Part shown: in pieces, positions 25,071-38,456 of the stretch
How positions within the stretch are numbered: the stretch's first letter is position 1
Layout of the letters: each line of letters opens with the position of its first letter
Assembly: GCA_963573385.1 (NCBI GenBank)
Contig: CAUYLG010065942.1
Location: 1 to 64,000 of the forward strand
DNA from: Cacajao melanocephalus
Taxonomy: Eukaryota; Chordata; Mammalia; Primates; Pitheciidae
Direction of reading: 5' to 3'
DNA: 64,000 nucleotides
Notes under the pieces: model-generated
Database searches by the model: none
What the model was told of the DNA's origin: nothing
Seen by the model: only the letters and a program-made list of their open reading frames with translations
Made by a program: the position numbers and the translations under genes

Positions 25071-28000
25071 CATTAATTTGTTGAGAGAAATTCCTTGAAT
25101 ATAAGTGACAGCAAAATATAGCCATTGAAATTCAAACTAATTATAATTTAAAATCATATCCAACAGAATTGTAAACTATCTAAAGCAGTGTGTTAAATGA
25201 CTGTTATCTTCTCCTATCATCTTTTAAGAACAAAATAGGTCTAGTCTCTATGAAAATCCTGACAAAAATATACCTGCTTTGCACAATATCTTTACCTTAT
25301 GTCAGAAACCAATTATGAATTATATAAAACATGCAGGACTTGTAATCCAACTTAAAAATATACTATTAATGCATAAACCATGATTCATATGAAGCACTTA
25401 AATATTAAAGAAAGTCAAAATCCTTTCTGACAGTGTCTGACCTTTATTCTTATCTGTTCCTAAAATACATCTTGCCTATCAACCAAAGCTTTAATCACTT
25501 TCTCATTGCCGATATTGAAAGAGAGATTTCATTAAATCAAGTAAAGGTCATCTTTCTTTGAAATATAGATTATTCACCTGCACTCTTTAAAGAGGCACGG
25601 ATTGTAAAGGAAACTCAATGGAAGCTCCTTTCTCCCCACTCTTCAAAGCAATAAGTAAGCAGCCAAACGGATTAAGGATGATTACGTTCAGCTCTCAAGA
25701 ACTGGGTTCCAAACCAGATATAAAATGCAATTCCAGCACTCAAGAGTAGGGTCTGCATGTTGAAAAAGAAAGGACATATTCCTCTGCTCTGGGTTTCTTT
25801 TGAAGTACTTATGAAATATATTCAGGTTAAAGCAGCAACAGAAGCTGCACAAGATAGTAGGACTGGGTAATTCATCTCAAATTTTCCCAGTGAAGTAAAT
25901 TGTTGGTGGATACAAACCTAAAGTTCTACAGCAGATGTGTAACATTTCTTTGCTCTAAAGTCCCCATTTGTTTCACAAAGTAGTTTATGAACTCCCTAGA
26001 AGAAATTTATCCTTAACAGAAATGTGGGTCTTTTAATGCCTGGATGTTTCTTTTAAAAGAGAATTATTTCAATTTTCTTAAAGAATCAAAGATTTTTTTT
26101 TTCATACCTCATTTTTGATAGTAATGTTCCTTACCTGGGAACCATCAGCTATTTCACAGACATGGTTAAATAGTCATTAATTATTTACACATAAATGCTG
26201 GAAAAATTAATTTAGTAAAGAGATATTTTCATTTACAAAGCATGTAAAAAAGAAATACGTCCATTAAGAGACTAGCCTCCCCACAGTGTATTTAAATCCC
26301 ACCTTGCAACTAGAGAATTTGATCAAGTCTTTCTAAGGCCTTTAAACCCAATTGTTTCCTTTCACACAGTATTCAGTGTATTTTCTGCCTCTCACACAGC
26401 AGCCCTTTAAAATACACCTCCTTGTTTTTGTTTTTTTACTTTTTTATCGGACTTGACAAATTTATTATGTTTCCAGAATTAATAACTCACCTGCCTTGTT
26501 TAATAAAGTACAAGTCTTTCTGATTTCCAACCATTACCATCCCTTGCTTTGTATAAAATGGCATGGTGGCCTTCCTTCCTTAAAGTCTCATTTAAGTTGC
26601 AACTGATTTACCCCCGAAACCCTCCTTCCAGTAGGATATCAAGATTGCTTCATCCATACTGGGCAGGCCCTGGGATGAAGAATTCATGCTGGATTTAGTC
26701 CTATGGTATTTGCATACACCAGATGTCAGGAACATAGACGTTGGGTGGGGTGTTTATTCAGAAGGTGGTGTTATGAAGGTAAATAAAATAGACAGCAGAG
26801 CAACAATTTTGCAGGGAGGGTATGTTAGGTATCTAGATGAAGAGACTAAGAAAACAGCCGGATGTTTAAAAAGAAGGTTGTACATATTTTCGTGGCTAAT
26901 TATGCATATTTCAGAAAAATTTTTAAATACGTAAATATCGGTATGTAAAAACAGTTCCAGTATGATAATCCTTTTTACAAAAATTCTTATCTGATATGCC
27001 TGATTGCTATGCAACAAGATTGGATTTACAACTAATTTTATATGTCCAATTTATTTAGTAAGTACTATTTATAGTCAAAGCTGACCTCACCTTATTGCTC
27101 TTATAAAATGGCCGTGAGTTCACAGCAAATGAATGGGCCATTGTTACTGGGTAATTTAGCTTCATTTTAAGATACCAAGTTTGCCTGAGTTGAAGAAGTA
27201 GGTATACGGGAGCAGGGTTGTATGTGAAATGCCTGCATTGTAAAATGACTCTGTGTAACTAGTAGTGTGCTAGAACAACAGAGAAATAGAGCATTTTTCC
27301 ATTTCACAAGGATCAGCAATTTTAACAATGTGAAAAAAAAATTAGTGCAAAAGAAAACTGAGTCATTTTTTAAAGTCCATTACAATATAGTCAACTTGGC
27401 TGTTTTATTATTTACTAGGTTTATATGGACTTTTATGCACAACTCTATTGCTATTATAATGTAAATTAAGTGTTTTGCCCCCGTTGTTATAGTTGAACTA
27501 TAAAATTGCATAGAGTAGCTATACAGATGTATTAGGAAATAGTAACAATTAAGTAACATTATTTTTTAAAAAACTATTTTCATGCCTAGTAGAGTATCTC
27601 TTCAGAGAATAACTGAACAGTTTTCACTTTCATGATTGCAATTTAAAATGGAAGAAGCTCCTAGCAGTCTTTGAGATTTTATAAATATTTAAGGTATGGA
27701 ATGTAAATGTTTATTGTATATATTAATTTCTGGTTGTAGAGTCACAATTCTTCAGTATCCACACTGCATAAGCTATATGCAAAGAGTTAGTAAACAGACT
27801 TAAATTATATAGAGAAAAATGTCTAACACACCATGAGTCCAGAGAAATTTACAGTGCTTAGAATTCCCTGATGAATACTGATACTTTACTCTTAATCAAC
27901 TGTAGCAGGTAAAAGGAACAGCATTTTGTAAGCCAAGTGGGAATGTGTATCTTTTCTTATAAAGTGTGTCCGTTACTCTCATTTCATATATCAAAAGCAA

Positions 28001-28994
28001 TGTATTAACAAGTCACTTCAGCATGCAGGAAATAGAATTCATTGCTGGTAAAATGAAGTCTGGAGAATATCTATGTTTCACAATTCAGTCACTTAACTTG
28101 AAAATGAAGACTGTGAACAGAGTCAGTTATTGCACTGTGACTGAAATGAAGTGACTCATTTCATTTTGCTTACTTCCGCCACTGACACAGCATCAAAACT
28201 GCTGTCCTTTTTAGAGTCTTTCTCCTCACTCCTTTTTCTTCACTGAATTAATGACATGCCCAATTTCTTGGAGTCTAAATAAGCTACAAAGTGTATAAAC
28301 ACAAAACAAAATGTCATTATAAACCTTTAACTAGCTAGTAAGATGCAAGGTATATCAACACAGAAAAATATTGTTTTATGTTATATTCTTAACTATATAG
28401 TCAGATAGACCTGAAAATGCACTCATGTAACTGTTTGGGGGGTTTCTCCCATTGAAACGGGTGTGGAATATTCCACACAGTGTAATATCCTAACAGAAAA
28501 GGACAATCCCAATGACAAAAGGAACATAAAATAATGATTCTTAAAATGAAGAGTGTGAATCTATTGGGAATACACAGTAGGGATATGTCTGATCACGAAG
28601 CAATGCATCAAGCTGATGTGATCATTTAAACAGTTTAACATCCAATTCCATTTCCTAAATTATCTGGCCTCTTCAGGTGAAAATGATTTTAAGCTAAATT
28701 ATAGCAATAGTTGACTTAATCTGAAATGTCACTTTGAATGACTCCATAGATGAAAAAACTCACATAGCTTGTTCTCAGAATTCATTAAATTTTATGAGAA
28801 TGGTAGAACAGAGAAATAAATAAGTTAAACTCAGTGCAAGCCACAGGTCAGCAAATATTGCAGCCAATTCATTATGTACTATATATTTACCTAATTATAT
28901 AGAGAATCCATCTAAATTGGCTTCTTATTTATCACTTGCCTCGTAGTTCTAAAATGTTTGTGCTCTAAAGAATTACCATTGAAATTGCTGAATA
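25071..28994. other. Repeat-poor stretch, no gene supported
   Basis: Almost 4 kb in which I recognise no interspersed repeat. Frames at 26686-26934, 27267-27464 and 27966-28154 are short and featureless. Homeodomain-type TAATTA cores occur (for example tcattaattatttac at about 26174-26188), as expected in AT-rich DNA. It may hold conserved non-coding elements, but that cannot be judged from one sequence. Confidence 0.4.
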
Positions 28995-29105
28995 TTTTAT
29001 AGATTCTTGGGCCTGACACTTGGAGATTCTGAGTTAGTGAGTTTGATGGGATGTCTAGGAATTGGCTTGTTAAACTAGTGCCTCATGTGTTTGTGGCTAA
29101 AGTAG
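28995..29105. mobile_element. Possible MER5-like hAT fragment
   Basis: 'agattcttgggcctgacacttggagattctgagttagtgagtttgatggg' followed by 'ggaattggcttgttaaac' resembles the centre of MER5-type Charlie elements. Diverged and partial. Confidence 0.45.
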
Positions 29106-29663
29106 AATGTACTTTTATAACATTGATAATTAGTGTATTTGCAAATACTGGTCCTATAATAGGCACTCAAATCATTGCCTAATTAAACTGAGATATGCCT
29201 AAATTTGTACTCTTATTTCCTGCAAGCTTCATTTTATTGAGTCTCATGAATTGTCTCCTTCCATCACTTAATGTATCCTGAACAATTAAGCATCTGACAG
29301 ATTCTATCCTTCCTTTGCCTAAATATTCATTATTTTTTAAGGAGTAGAGAATAAAATACAAACATTTTTGCCTTTCTTTTTCTGGATGCAACAAAGTTCA
29401 TCCTTATTTTCCATGCTTTCGCAGCATATACTTTTTGCACAAACCAATTTGGCCAACTTCTGAACCTTGTATGCCAATCCATTTTTTTAGTATGTCGTAC
29501 TCCCTCTCTACATTCTCTCCTATTTCTGTCTTTAGAAATTCTGTCCCATACATCCAGTCCCAACCCAAATGCCACTTTTTCTAGGCTTTAAACACACTCA
29601 TTGATTCCACCATTGAAGAAATTATCTCATTTTATATAGTGTTGAAGATTTTCATGCGATATC
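29106..29663. other. Unassigned stretch
   Basis: No repeat or gene recognised. The minus-strand frames in 29179-29575 have no supporting motif. Confidence 0.4.
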
Positions 29664-29677
29664 TAATAGCCTCTATT

Positions 29678-29965
29678 GGCCATGCATGGTGGCCCACACC
29701 TGTAATCCCAGCACTTCAAGAGGCTGAGGTGGGAGGATTGCTTGAGCTCAGGAGTTCAAGACCAGCCTGGGCAACATATTCATCTTTGTTTTAAAAAACT
29801 AAATGCCAGGTGTGCTTACAACTGTAGTTCCAGCTACTCAAAAGGCTGGGTGGAAGGATTATTTGAGTGTGGGAGCCTGGGGGATCGAGGCTACTTTGAG
29901 CCGTTATTGTACCACTGCACTCCAGCCTGGATAACAGTGATACCTTATCTCTAACAAACGAATGA
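29678..29965 (+). mobile_element. AluJ SINE
   Basis: Diverged full-length Alu with an eroded linker near 29795-29805. Probable duplication TAATAGCC at 29664-29671 and 29980-29987, with an ATT/AATG-rich tail between. Confidence 0.88.
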
Positions 29966-30348
29966 ATTAATTAATGAATTAATAGCCACTAGTGTTGTAT
30001 CTAATATGGTTGTCAACAGACATATATAGCTACCTAAATTGAAATTCTTTAAAATTAAATAAAACTAAAAAATTCAGTGTCTCAGTCATACTAGCCATAT
30101 TTCAATTGGACTGCAGGGGTATAAAATACTTCTACCATTGCAAGAAGTTCTATTGGACAGTGCTGGAGTAGAAGATTAATACCTCATCTTACGGAATTTT
30201 TAATGTGGGTTTTAGTGAAGCTCCTCCATTAAAGTACAGTAATTAAATGTATGTTATTATTCAATAACATTGACTTTCATACCCCCAGTCTCCTAAAGGA
30301 GATTCTACATGACTATAAAAATAATCATTTCCAACCCACTATTATTGT

Positions 30349-30546
30349 TTAGTGTAGTAGATCTCACACTTTAGCATAACTCAGAATCAGCCGGAAGGCT
30401 TGTTAAACTACAAATTGTTTCACTCTGCTTTTGGAGTTTCTGATTCACTAGGTCAGAACTGCAGACTAAAGATTTGCAGGCTTTCTAACAAGTTCCCAGG
30501 TGATTCTGATGCAGCTGGTCTGTAGAAGACATTTTGAGAACCCCTG
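30349..30546. mobile_element. MER5-type hAT-Charlie MITE
   Basis: Near-complete short DNA element. The left end resembles 'agatctcacactttagcataactcagaatcagc'. The centre is 'tttctgattcactaggtcagaactgcag'. The right end 'ccaggtgattctgatgcagctggtctgtag...ttttgagaacccc' is inverted relative to the left. Non-coding and mobilised in trans by hAT transposase in the past. Confidence 0.72.
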
Positions 30547-30879
30547 GCTCAGAGTATTTATATATTTTTCTTCCAAACTACTTGACAATTAGTCATTATT
30601 TTCTTTGAGCTTTGCATTTTGTACCTGGCATTTTTTCATTTACACAGTGTATTTAATTAAATGAAAGTCAGTTCATTCCAAATGTACTTAACATATGCTT
30701 ACTAGGTCCCAAGTCTGTGTTAGAAGTATCTGTAGTAGTATCATATTAGTGTCTGTATCATACCTGCTAATCTTGTAGAAAGGAGTCTAGCTGGACTGAT
30801 GACAGAAAAATACATGGAAAAAATAGTAATCTCAATAGAGCCTTACCCACTAAAATATTTAAAATGCTGTTATGCAATT

Positions 30880-31015
30880 ATTCTGTTTCATCTGTACAAT
30901 AACCCTGTCACGTAGTATAGTCATAGAGTATCTCTATTAACAGATGATTAAAGTTAGACTCAAGGAGTTCGTGTCCTAGACAACATCACTAGATTAATAT
31001 GTTTAAGATACTTAT
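30880..31015 (-). mobile_element. MIR SINE fragment, antisense
   Basis: 'tctgtacaataaccctgtcacgtagtatag', 'tctattaacagatgattaaagttagactcaagg' and 'cctagacaacatcactag' follow the reverse MIR core. Confidence 0.65.
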
Positions 31016-32119
31016 TAGCGCAAAATTAAAACCAAACCTATGTTGTGAGTTATTCTTTCAAATAAAAATGAAAAAATGAATCACATTTTATTGAAAAGAT
31101 TATACTGATGGCTTAAGCTAGAACTTTATTATCGTTTATAAAATGTAAATATTTTGACTTTTATAATGTAGGAAAGTAATGCAGATTAAAAACCTGTGAA
31201 TAAAGTACTGGAGTTATTGGAAGTCAAGTAAATTTATGGGCTTTCCTTTAGAGAAATAAAAGTGAAGGAACCAAGTAATTTCAGTCAGAAAATGTAGATA
31301 GATGTTAGCTACTTTTATTCCTTCATTTCTTCAGGGTAATCACATACTTGCAGACTGGGAATGCACAAATGTTTAGATTGTCTGGTAAAAGTATGAATCC
31401 ATTCAGATATAACATGTGATATCCTACTGTCTTCCCTTTGTCCCCAAGACAATTATAATTAAATTAATCTTGCTGCCAAAACAAATGTAGCAAAATGGGT
31501 CAAAATCTTCATAAACCTTTAACAATCTGACAATAAATTAACAAATTGATTAATGTCTCTGTAGTGGTTGTAACATCTGGGACTAAAGGAGAGAAGATGA
31601 GATGAGAGCAGCAAAACATGTTGTTCCTTAATTGCTCTGTGGACTTTTTCTATAGTGGATCGTCATCCCAATCCAATTTAAGTAAATCATTGAGCATATG
31701 GTTTGTACTAAATTTAGAGCATCTTTGTACTCACTGCTATGCATATTTGCCACACAGGTGTCTGATTTTGGACTTGTCATATGGACAGATGGGATTTTTC
31801 TGTTTGTCTATTTTATTGGTCGTGGAGTAAGGGAGTTCAGTCTAGCTGCTATTGGGACAGCTCTGCTCACATTGATACATTTTCTGCATTATAAAGTAAA
31901 AGTTAGTGTCCATACTCTCTTTTCTTATTCAAATTATGTGATTAAATTTATGCTTATAAAAATGTTTTAGCTGGAATGGTTGACTTTTCAGGACATATGA
32001 TATAATTTTATTAGTATTATATTATTCTCTTAATGATATTTTAATGCACTCATGTACACTAACCCTTCATGTAAATAGATAATATCAGTTGCTTATTATA
32101 AGCTGGACACTTCTTGAAA
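31016..32119. other. Unassigned AT-rich stretch
   Basis: No repeat or gene identified. Overlapping plus-strand frames at 31618-31970 are short, hydrophobic and unsupported by any motif. Confidence 0.4.
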
Positions 32120-32320
32120 AGGTAAGAAGATTGTAACATTTAATCATATTAACATCACTAGAGTGCAGATATAATTTGTATCCCCATTTTGGAGACAGGA
32201 ATATTGAGCCACAAGAAACTTGGTAAAGGTAACACAATAATTTAGAATTGGAACTGGGACTTGAACCCAGGCTGTTTGGCTTCGAAATTCATTCCTTTAC
32301 ATACGCTCTACTGCTTCCCT
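32120..32320 (-). mobile_element. MIR SINE, antisense
   Basis: 'tccccattttggagacaggaatattgagcc', 'cttggtaaaggtaacacaataa' and 'gggacttgaacccaggctgtttggc' match the reverse MIR consensus closely. Confidence 0.8.
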
Positions 32321-32562
32321 TGGCAAAACTGGTTAATGGATTTAACGTTTTCTATTATCGTTTTAAAATCCTTTATTAATACCCTTGTCAAAATCAGATT
32401 GAGACTCATTTCCTTCTTGATGAGCTAACATGTATTATATCCAATATGTTGTTTTCTTTTATGATGATAGTTGTGGCAGGCAAGGTATAGTGAAGGTTAA
32501 TAGATACAAAGTGAAATTTTGGAACAGGGAAAAGATTCTCATCTTTATGAATATCTTCTCGT

Positions 32563-32921
32563 ATTAGTCAGTGGGAGCTGTTATAACAGAAATATCATAG
32601 AGTGGGTGGCTTAAACAACAGACATGTATTTCTCACAGTTCTAGAAGCTGGGAAGTCCAAGATCAATGTGTGGGCCAGTTCACTTGCTGTTGAGGATCAT
32701 CTTCCTGGTTTGCAGACCCCTGGAAATGAGAGAGGGAGCTTTCGTCTCTTTTTCTTATAGGAACACTAATCCCATCATGGAAAATCTACCCTCATAGTCT
32801 CATCTAAACCTAATTACCTCCCAAGGCTTCACCTTCTAATATCATCTAATATTATTGGGGGTTAGAGTTTTAGCATATGAATTTTGGCAAGAACACAAAT
32901 ATTCAGTTTATAGCACTTGTA
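32563..32921 (-). mobile_element. MaLR-type LTR, antisense
   Basis: 'agagtgggtggcttaaacaaca', 'tctcacagttctagaagctgggaagtccaagatcaa', 'cttataggaacactaatcccatcatgg', 'taattacctcccaaggcttc' and 'gaattttggcaagaacacaaatattcag' follow in the order expected for a reversed MST/MLT1-like LTR. Same family type as 6378-6745 but in the opposite orientation. Confidence 0.75.
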
Positions 32922-33939
32922 AATATAAAATATCTGATGAGATTGAAGGAAAGAGGCAAAGAATGCATAATATTGATAAATCCATGTTTATTTCCTCCAC
33001 AGTCCACATCCAGTGCTGTCATTAGAAACGACTATTGCTTTGACTGCTTTCCCCTTGCTTTCATAGCAGATTTTACTTCATTTCATTTACTTGAGTCAGT
33101 ACATTTTGATACAAAATAAAAAGTGAGTGTATCTCAGTGGTGGATCCAAGGTTGTATGCTCTTGACCTGACTGCAAGGGCAGTTCGAAGGGCAAGAAACA
33201 TTTTTTGGGTAAAAGTAAGCTTGATCTCTTGACAGCACATATTCTCAAGATATCAGAAGGGGAATCAGAGGCTGTGGCATTCAGCCATAGAAGTTGATTC
33301 AAGCTAACTCTAACACTGTGTCTTCAATCTTCAATAAGTCATTTTGCCATCTCTTGCTTCTGGTAATAGGACATATGAAAAGACCAGAGAACCCTGTAAG
33401 CCTCAGCTCATTACCTTATCTCTTACACTACCGTGCTGTGCTAGATATGTGATAATAAATACGTCATTCAGGAAGTCCGCAGAAGTAATGCTACAAAAGT
33501 ATGAATGTCTGACAAAGTAAACATTGCCAGAATAAGTATTTAGATGAAATTGAAGTGTTTCTCTCGTCCATGAAACAAGTGAATTCAAGGTAATAAACCT
33601 ACCACCGATTGACTAATTTGCATCTCTGAATTATGGGACCATTATGAAGGCTGTGTGTTGACTCTGCTATTGTGCAGGAGATTCAGAATTTTCCTAGTCG
33701 GCTTTGGTGAAGAAAAGTCCGTGCACCACCTAGACACTGTTTTCTTGATTTCATCGATTCAATATTTGAGCTGAAAGATGAAAAACAATAATGACTGTAA
33801 CCCACAGAGCACATCAAGTTGTCTTCATAATTAATTGTAACTTACTCCACAATGTTAGACTCTGGATACACTTTTGAATGGGCACAATTTCACTCATGCC
33901 AAGGGCTAATTCTTGTGAGGTGCATCCAAAAAGCTTGTA
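32922..33939. other. Unassigned stretch
   Basis: No gene or repeat recognised. Confidence 0.4.
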
Positions 33940-34702
<763 letters not shown>

Positions 34703-36614
34703 TAGTCCTACTAGCAATTTCCTAATATTGTCTTTTTATGTCCCTGATTCTGAAGCTACAGTAGTCTCTACCCAAGCATCTGTGTATTTCCTTAGCTCAT
34801 GCTGTTTCTCATTCCAAGCAGTGGGGACAACTCAACATACTACCATAAGTTCTGTCCACTTGGGTCATTTATTTTCTCTACTTAGTTGAGATATAGTATT
34901 TTACATAGAATTCCACCTAAGGTAAAAATGCATTGTAATGTAGCATGTGCTAGGCTTTATTTTTCCTAATCTTATCCAGCTGGTCAGAGAGAATTCTGCA
35001 TAAAGCTACAGATATAGAATAAGAGAAAGGCAGAAGAATGGGAGACGTAGACAACAGTAATTATGAGCCATCTGCTCAGGATATTCACCTGTTTTCAGTA
35101 ATTGCTTGGGGTCATCTTATATGTAATCTTCCACTTAGTAGGGAAAATGCATTAAACTGGATGGGTTCATGGATCACATTGCACTCAGTTTAAGATGGAC
35201 AGCATATGTCATATGTGCGTTTATTATTGTTTGTCAAGTTTTATTATCAAAATGACTTCACTAGTAAGAATTGAAAAAAAGAGCAAAATACTGAAAATCT
35301 TGCACATTATTCTATTGGGACTTGCTACAGTTTTCACTTGCATCCAGATGCTTCCGATTATTTTATTGTCTGGGTTAAAAAGGCTAAGTAATAGGATTGC
35401 TTGCACTACTGTGCATATAAGCAAAAAGTCTTCTTCTCACTTTATCATTCTTAAAACTCAAAGACTTTTGCTCACCTGAAGAATGACTTAAAGCAATATG
35501 CTTTATATATAAATTGCTTTCCAAAGCTAAAAAACATAGCCTTCTTTCTTAGTGGTAGAGAGAAGAAAATGTGGCAAGTTTTTCTCCTCCTTGCGATTTA
35601 TATAATAATGTAGCAAAATCACTGAGCTCTCAGAAACTTTACTAAATAGCCTAACATAGTCATGAAATTTATCGTCCTCCCTTTATATGAATGTGTTTTA
35701 CCAAAATACTCCTCATCCCTTTAAGGGAATTTCAAAACACATGGTTTAGAGTTTAAGCAGACACAATGTCCAAAATCATGTCACAAAAATATGCTCTACC
35801 AAAAACATTTGCATTGTCACTGATACAGACAGGCTACGTTATATGCATATCCAGTTATGTTTTATCAAACACTGCATTCCTCTGCTATATTCATTGCTTC
35901 TCCATGGCTTATGTATGGCTACAGATATTTTTAACATGCTCTTTTGAATGGACGTTGCAAGTTTCTTCAAATCTCTAGATCCAAATCAAAGCCAGAGACA
36001 CATGCATCTTTTCAGATATCCTAGGATATGTGCTTAACCTTTTTGTGACTGAGTGTGGGGAAATACTTACTGTCTGCATTCTACTTCTAATGAAGAATAA
36101 ATGTTCGCTCTTTTTAAGGCAGGTACTCTCCATCCATAAGAAAGGGTTAAAATGCCGTGCTTCTAAAGGACAAATACAGTTCCCTGGTGTTATCCATGTC
36201 ATTTAGTAACATTTATTATTCACCAAGTCAAAAATCCAGTTGTGTGTCATGGTATTATTGTAACTTCTTCCTCCAATGTCAATCCCTCAACAAGTATTAT
36301 TGGCTTTACCTTGCAAATATATTCCTTGGATCTCTCTACTTCTCTCTAACTGTCTTGCTTTAATCAGAAGTGAAGCCACTAAACTTCTTTCCTTTACTAT
36401 GGCAATTATCTCTTAACTTGTATCCCTGTTTCTGTTATTATACTTGTTAAAGTGCTTTATTCAGAATGTATTTTTTAATAAAATTTAAATGTTGCCTGTC
36501 TTCTACTTAAGAAATAAAATCCAATCCAAACCTTTTATTCACTTTTCATTTTTTTTCCCCACAATAAATTACTAAATTTTACCAAGGTCTACAGAGCCCT
36601 TTATGATTTTAATA
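34703..36614. other. Unassigned AT-rich stretch upstream of provirus
   Basis: No gene or confident repeat. Frames at 35195-35479, 35766-35978 and 36157-36363 are short and lack motifs. Confidence 0.4.
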
Positions 36615-36618
36615 CTAG

Positions 36619-37191
36619 TGAGGGACTGTGTGAAGAAAAAATATTCTCTTCCCTGGTCCATGAGGGACATGGTTTCTCCTCCATCTGGTAACCAGAGGGA
36701 TTTCAAATCTAAAGTTTTTTGTCTGACTTTCCCGCACGCCATCTAGGTAGAGAAATCCAGGTGGGTTTCTCTGTTCAAAAAGTCTGCCAAAAGCTCTGGG
36801 AGGAGGGGGCTCTGTTGCAGATCAAGCAGCCAATCCAGTATCAAAGTCAAAGATCAGTCACTCCAGAGGAAGTTTGAAAGAACTCCTCTCATTGGACAAG
36901 AATACAAATGGGGAGGGAATAATTCCAGGGTTAGACCCTGGTACTCCTAACCTATATGGATTCCTTCCTTGGATCCCCTCCCACAGCAGTGTGGGAGCGC
37001 TCTCGCTCTCTCTCTCTCTCTCTGCCTAATAAATAGCTCTCTGCTAAACTCTTTGGGTCCACAATATTTATTTGAAGGGTAAGCTCACCATGTCTCCAGG
37101 GTCCCTTTCCCCATTCTTGGGATAAGAGAGACCAAGGATCTAAGAATCAGAATGGGGAGGGAGCTGAGTACGCACCCCTGCCCCGGTTACA
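36619..37191 (+). repeat. 5' LTR of the provirus
   Basis: 573 bp, TGAGGG... to ...GGTTACA. It contains a CT-rich run (about 37006-37022) directly before the polyadenylation signal. The 3' edge is fixed by the primer site 4 bp downstream and by the matching stub at the far end of the provirus. The 5' edge is fixed by the CTAG duplication. Confidence 0.85.
37028..37033 (+). promoter_or_regulatory. LTR polyadenylation signal AATAAA
   Basis: Canonical hexamer just after the CT repeat, about 160 bp before the LTR end, in the expected R-region position. Confidence 0.7.
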
Positions 37192-37195
37192 TCTT

Positions 37196-37213
37196 TGGCG
37201 AGCCAATCAGGAG
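37196..37213 (+). promoter_or_regulatory. Retroviral primer-binding site, tRNA-Arg type
   Basis: TGGCGAGCCAATCAGGAG matches 16 of 18 bases of the complement of the 3' end of a tRNA-Arg (expected TGGCGAGCCAGCCAGGAG), 4 bp after the LTR end. ERV9 and ERV3/HERV-R are known users of a tRNA-Arg primer. Confidence 0.78.
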
Positions 37214-38456
37214 GAACATTAGACTTCAGAGTGGTGATTGGTATCGGACCCCTTTTACTTCCTGTATCTGTACTTTTGCTTCTTTTAAATTTATTAAGGA
37301 GGTAAAGACCGGGTGCAGTGGCAGAGGCAAGGCTGGGCAGATGCCACCTGCAGAAAGTGGGTGGTCGGGCCTGCGTAGGGCAGTGCATGGCAGTGGCAGC
37401 TGGGCAGGGCAGTGGGAAAGGCTGTTGGCTGTGTGAGCCCAGCCTTTCAGACCCACAGCAGCGGCAGTGCCTGTGGTAGGGTCACTGGAGTGGCTGGCCC
37501 AGGCGCTGGGAATGTCTGCTGCCTGTGCAAGCCATACCCAGCCTTTCAGACCGCAGCCTCCTGGATCCAGATTTCTGTGAGGCTAACTTCCTTCTGGCTC
37601 TTTCCTCTAAGATATTTCCTACACATGAGGCTTTTGGGGTGGCAGTCCAGGGATGCATGCCTGCGGTGCCCTCAGGCTTATGCCTAAGAGGATCTCCTGC
37701 AGTATAAATGCACAGGGCCAATTCCCTTAGTCCACAGTGCTAGGTTATGTCCTAATGGAGCCAGAGTCTATCAGTGAGTACTGGAGGCTATAGGAGATGG
37801 TGTTTTTTGTCACCTGCAATTTCCTGAGTCAAGTGAATGGTGCCAGAATTTAATGATGTACAATTTGTCTTGCCTAGGATTGGCTCATTATATGGCAGAA
37901 CTCCATGTAGAATACCATAGTCAGACCTGGTCCAAGGCTCAAATAGTTACTTACAGGCCCCACAACCCTAGGGCATATTCCTCTGATGGAAGGTGAGGTT
38001 GGGGAGGAGGCCCAGGCTCTGAGAACGTTGAGCCTCAGCTGTGTGGCCATCCTTTACCTTCTTTAAAATGGTTGTGCTTACGGGTCCCTCTCAAGGAGTT
38101 TATCCTCCTAGGGCAGTTTTGTGGTCAGGCCTATGTTAATTAAACTCTTGCTAGGGAATATTGGCAACCATTGCCTAAGTCTGACTGGCCTACTTCTTCA
38201 AGGACACGACAGTACAAGGCCAGTAATCCCGGCAGTCTCCATGTCCTTATGGTGCCCAATAAGGACATTTAGACAGTGAAAGTATGCCCATGACACCAGT
38301 AAGTGTGATTAAGCATGGCACATGGGGGACCCAGAAGACTGCACCCACGCATCTGGGATGCAAAGAAACTACAAGGCACTATAACTGGGGGATGCCCCAG
38401 GGCTAGAAGTTGCAAGGAATAACCAGGGATGTGGGTATCCCTGCGTTCTATTTCAG
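37214..38456 (+). other. Proviral leader between primer site and gag
   Basis: About 1.24 kb, noticeably more GC-rich than the host flanks. Many overlapping short frames occur on both strands (for example 37152-37721), none with a recognisable domain. A long pre-gag region is known in ERV9/HERV-W-like elements. Confidence 0.65.

Noticed and set aside
37140..37721. Overlapping GC-rich frames on both strands as exons
   Set aside because: They lie in the LTR end and proviral leader, overlap in several frames and lack any domain or splice evidence.
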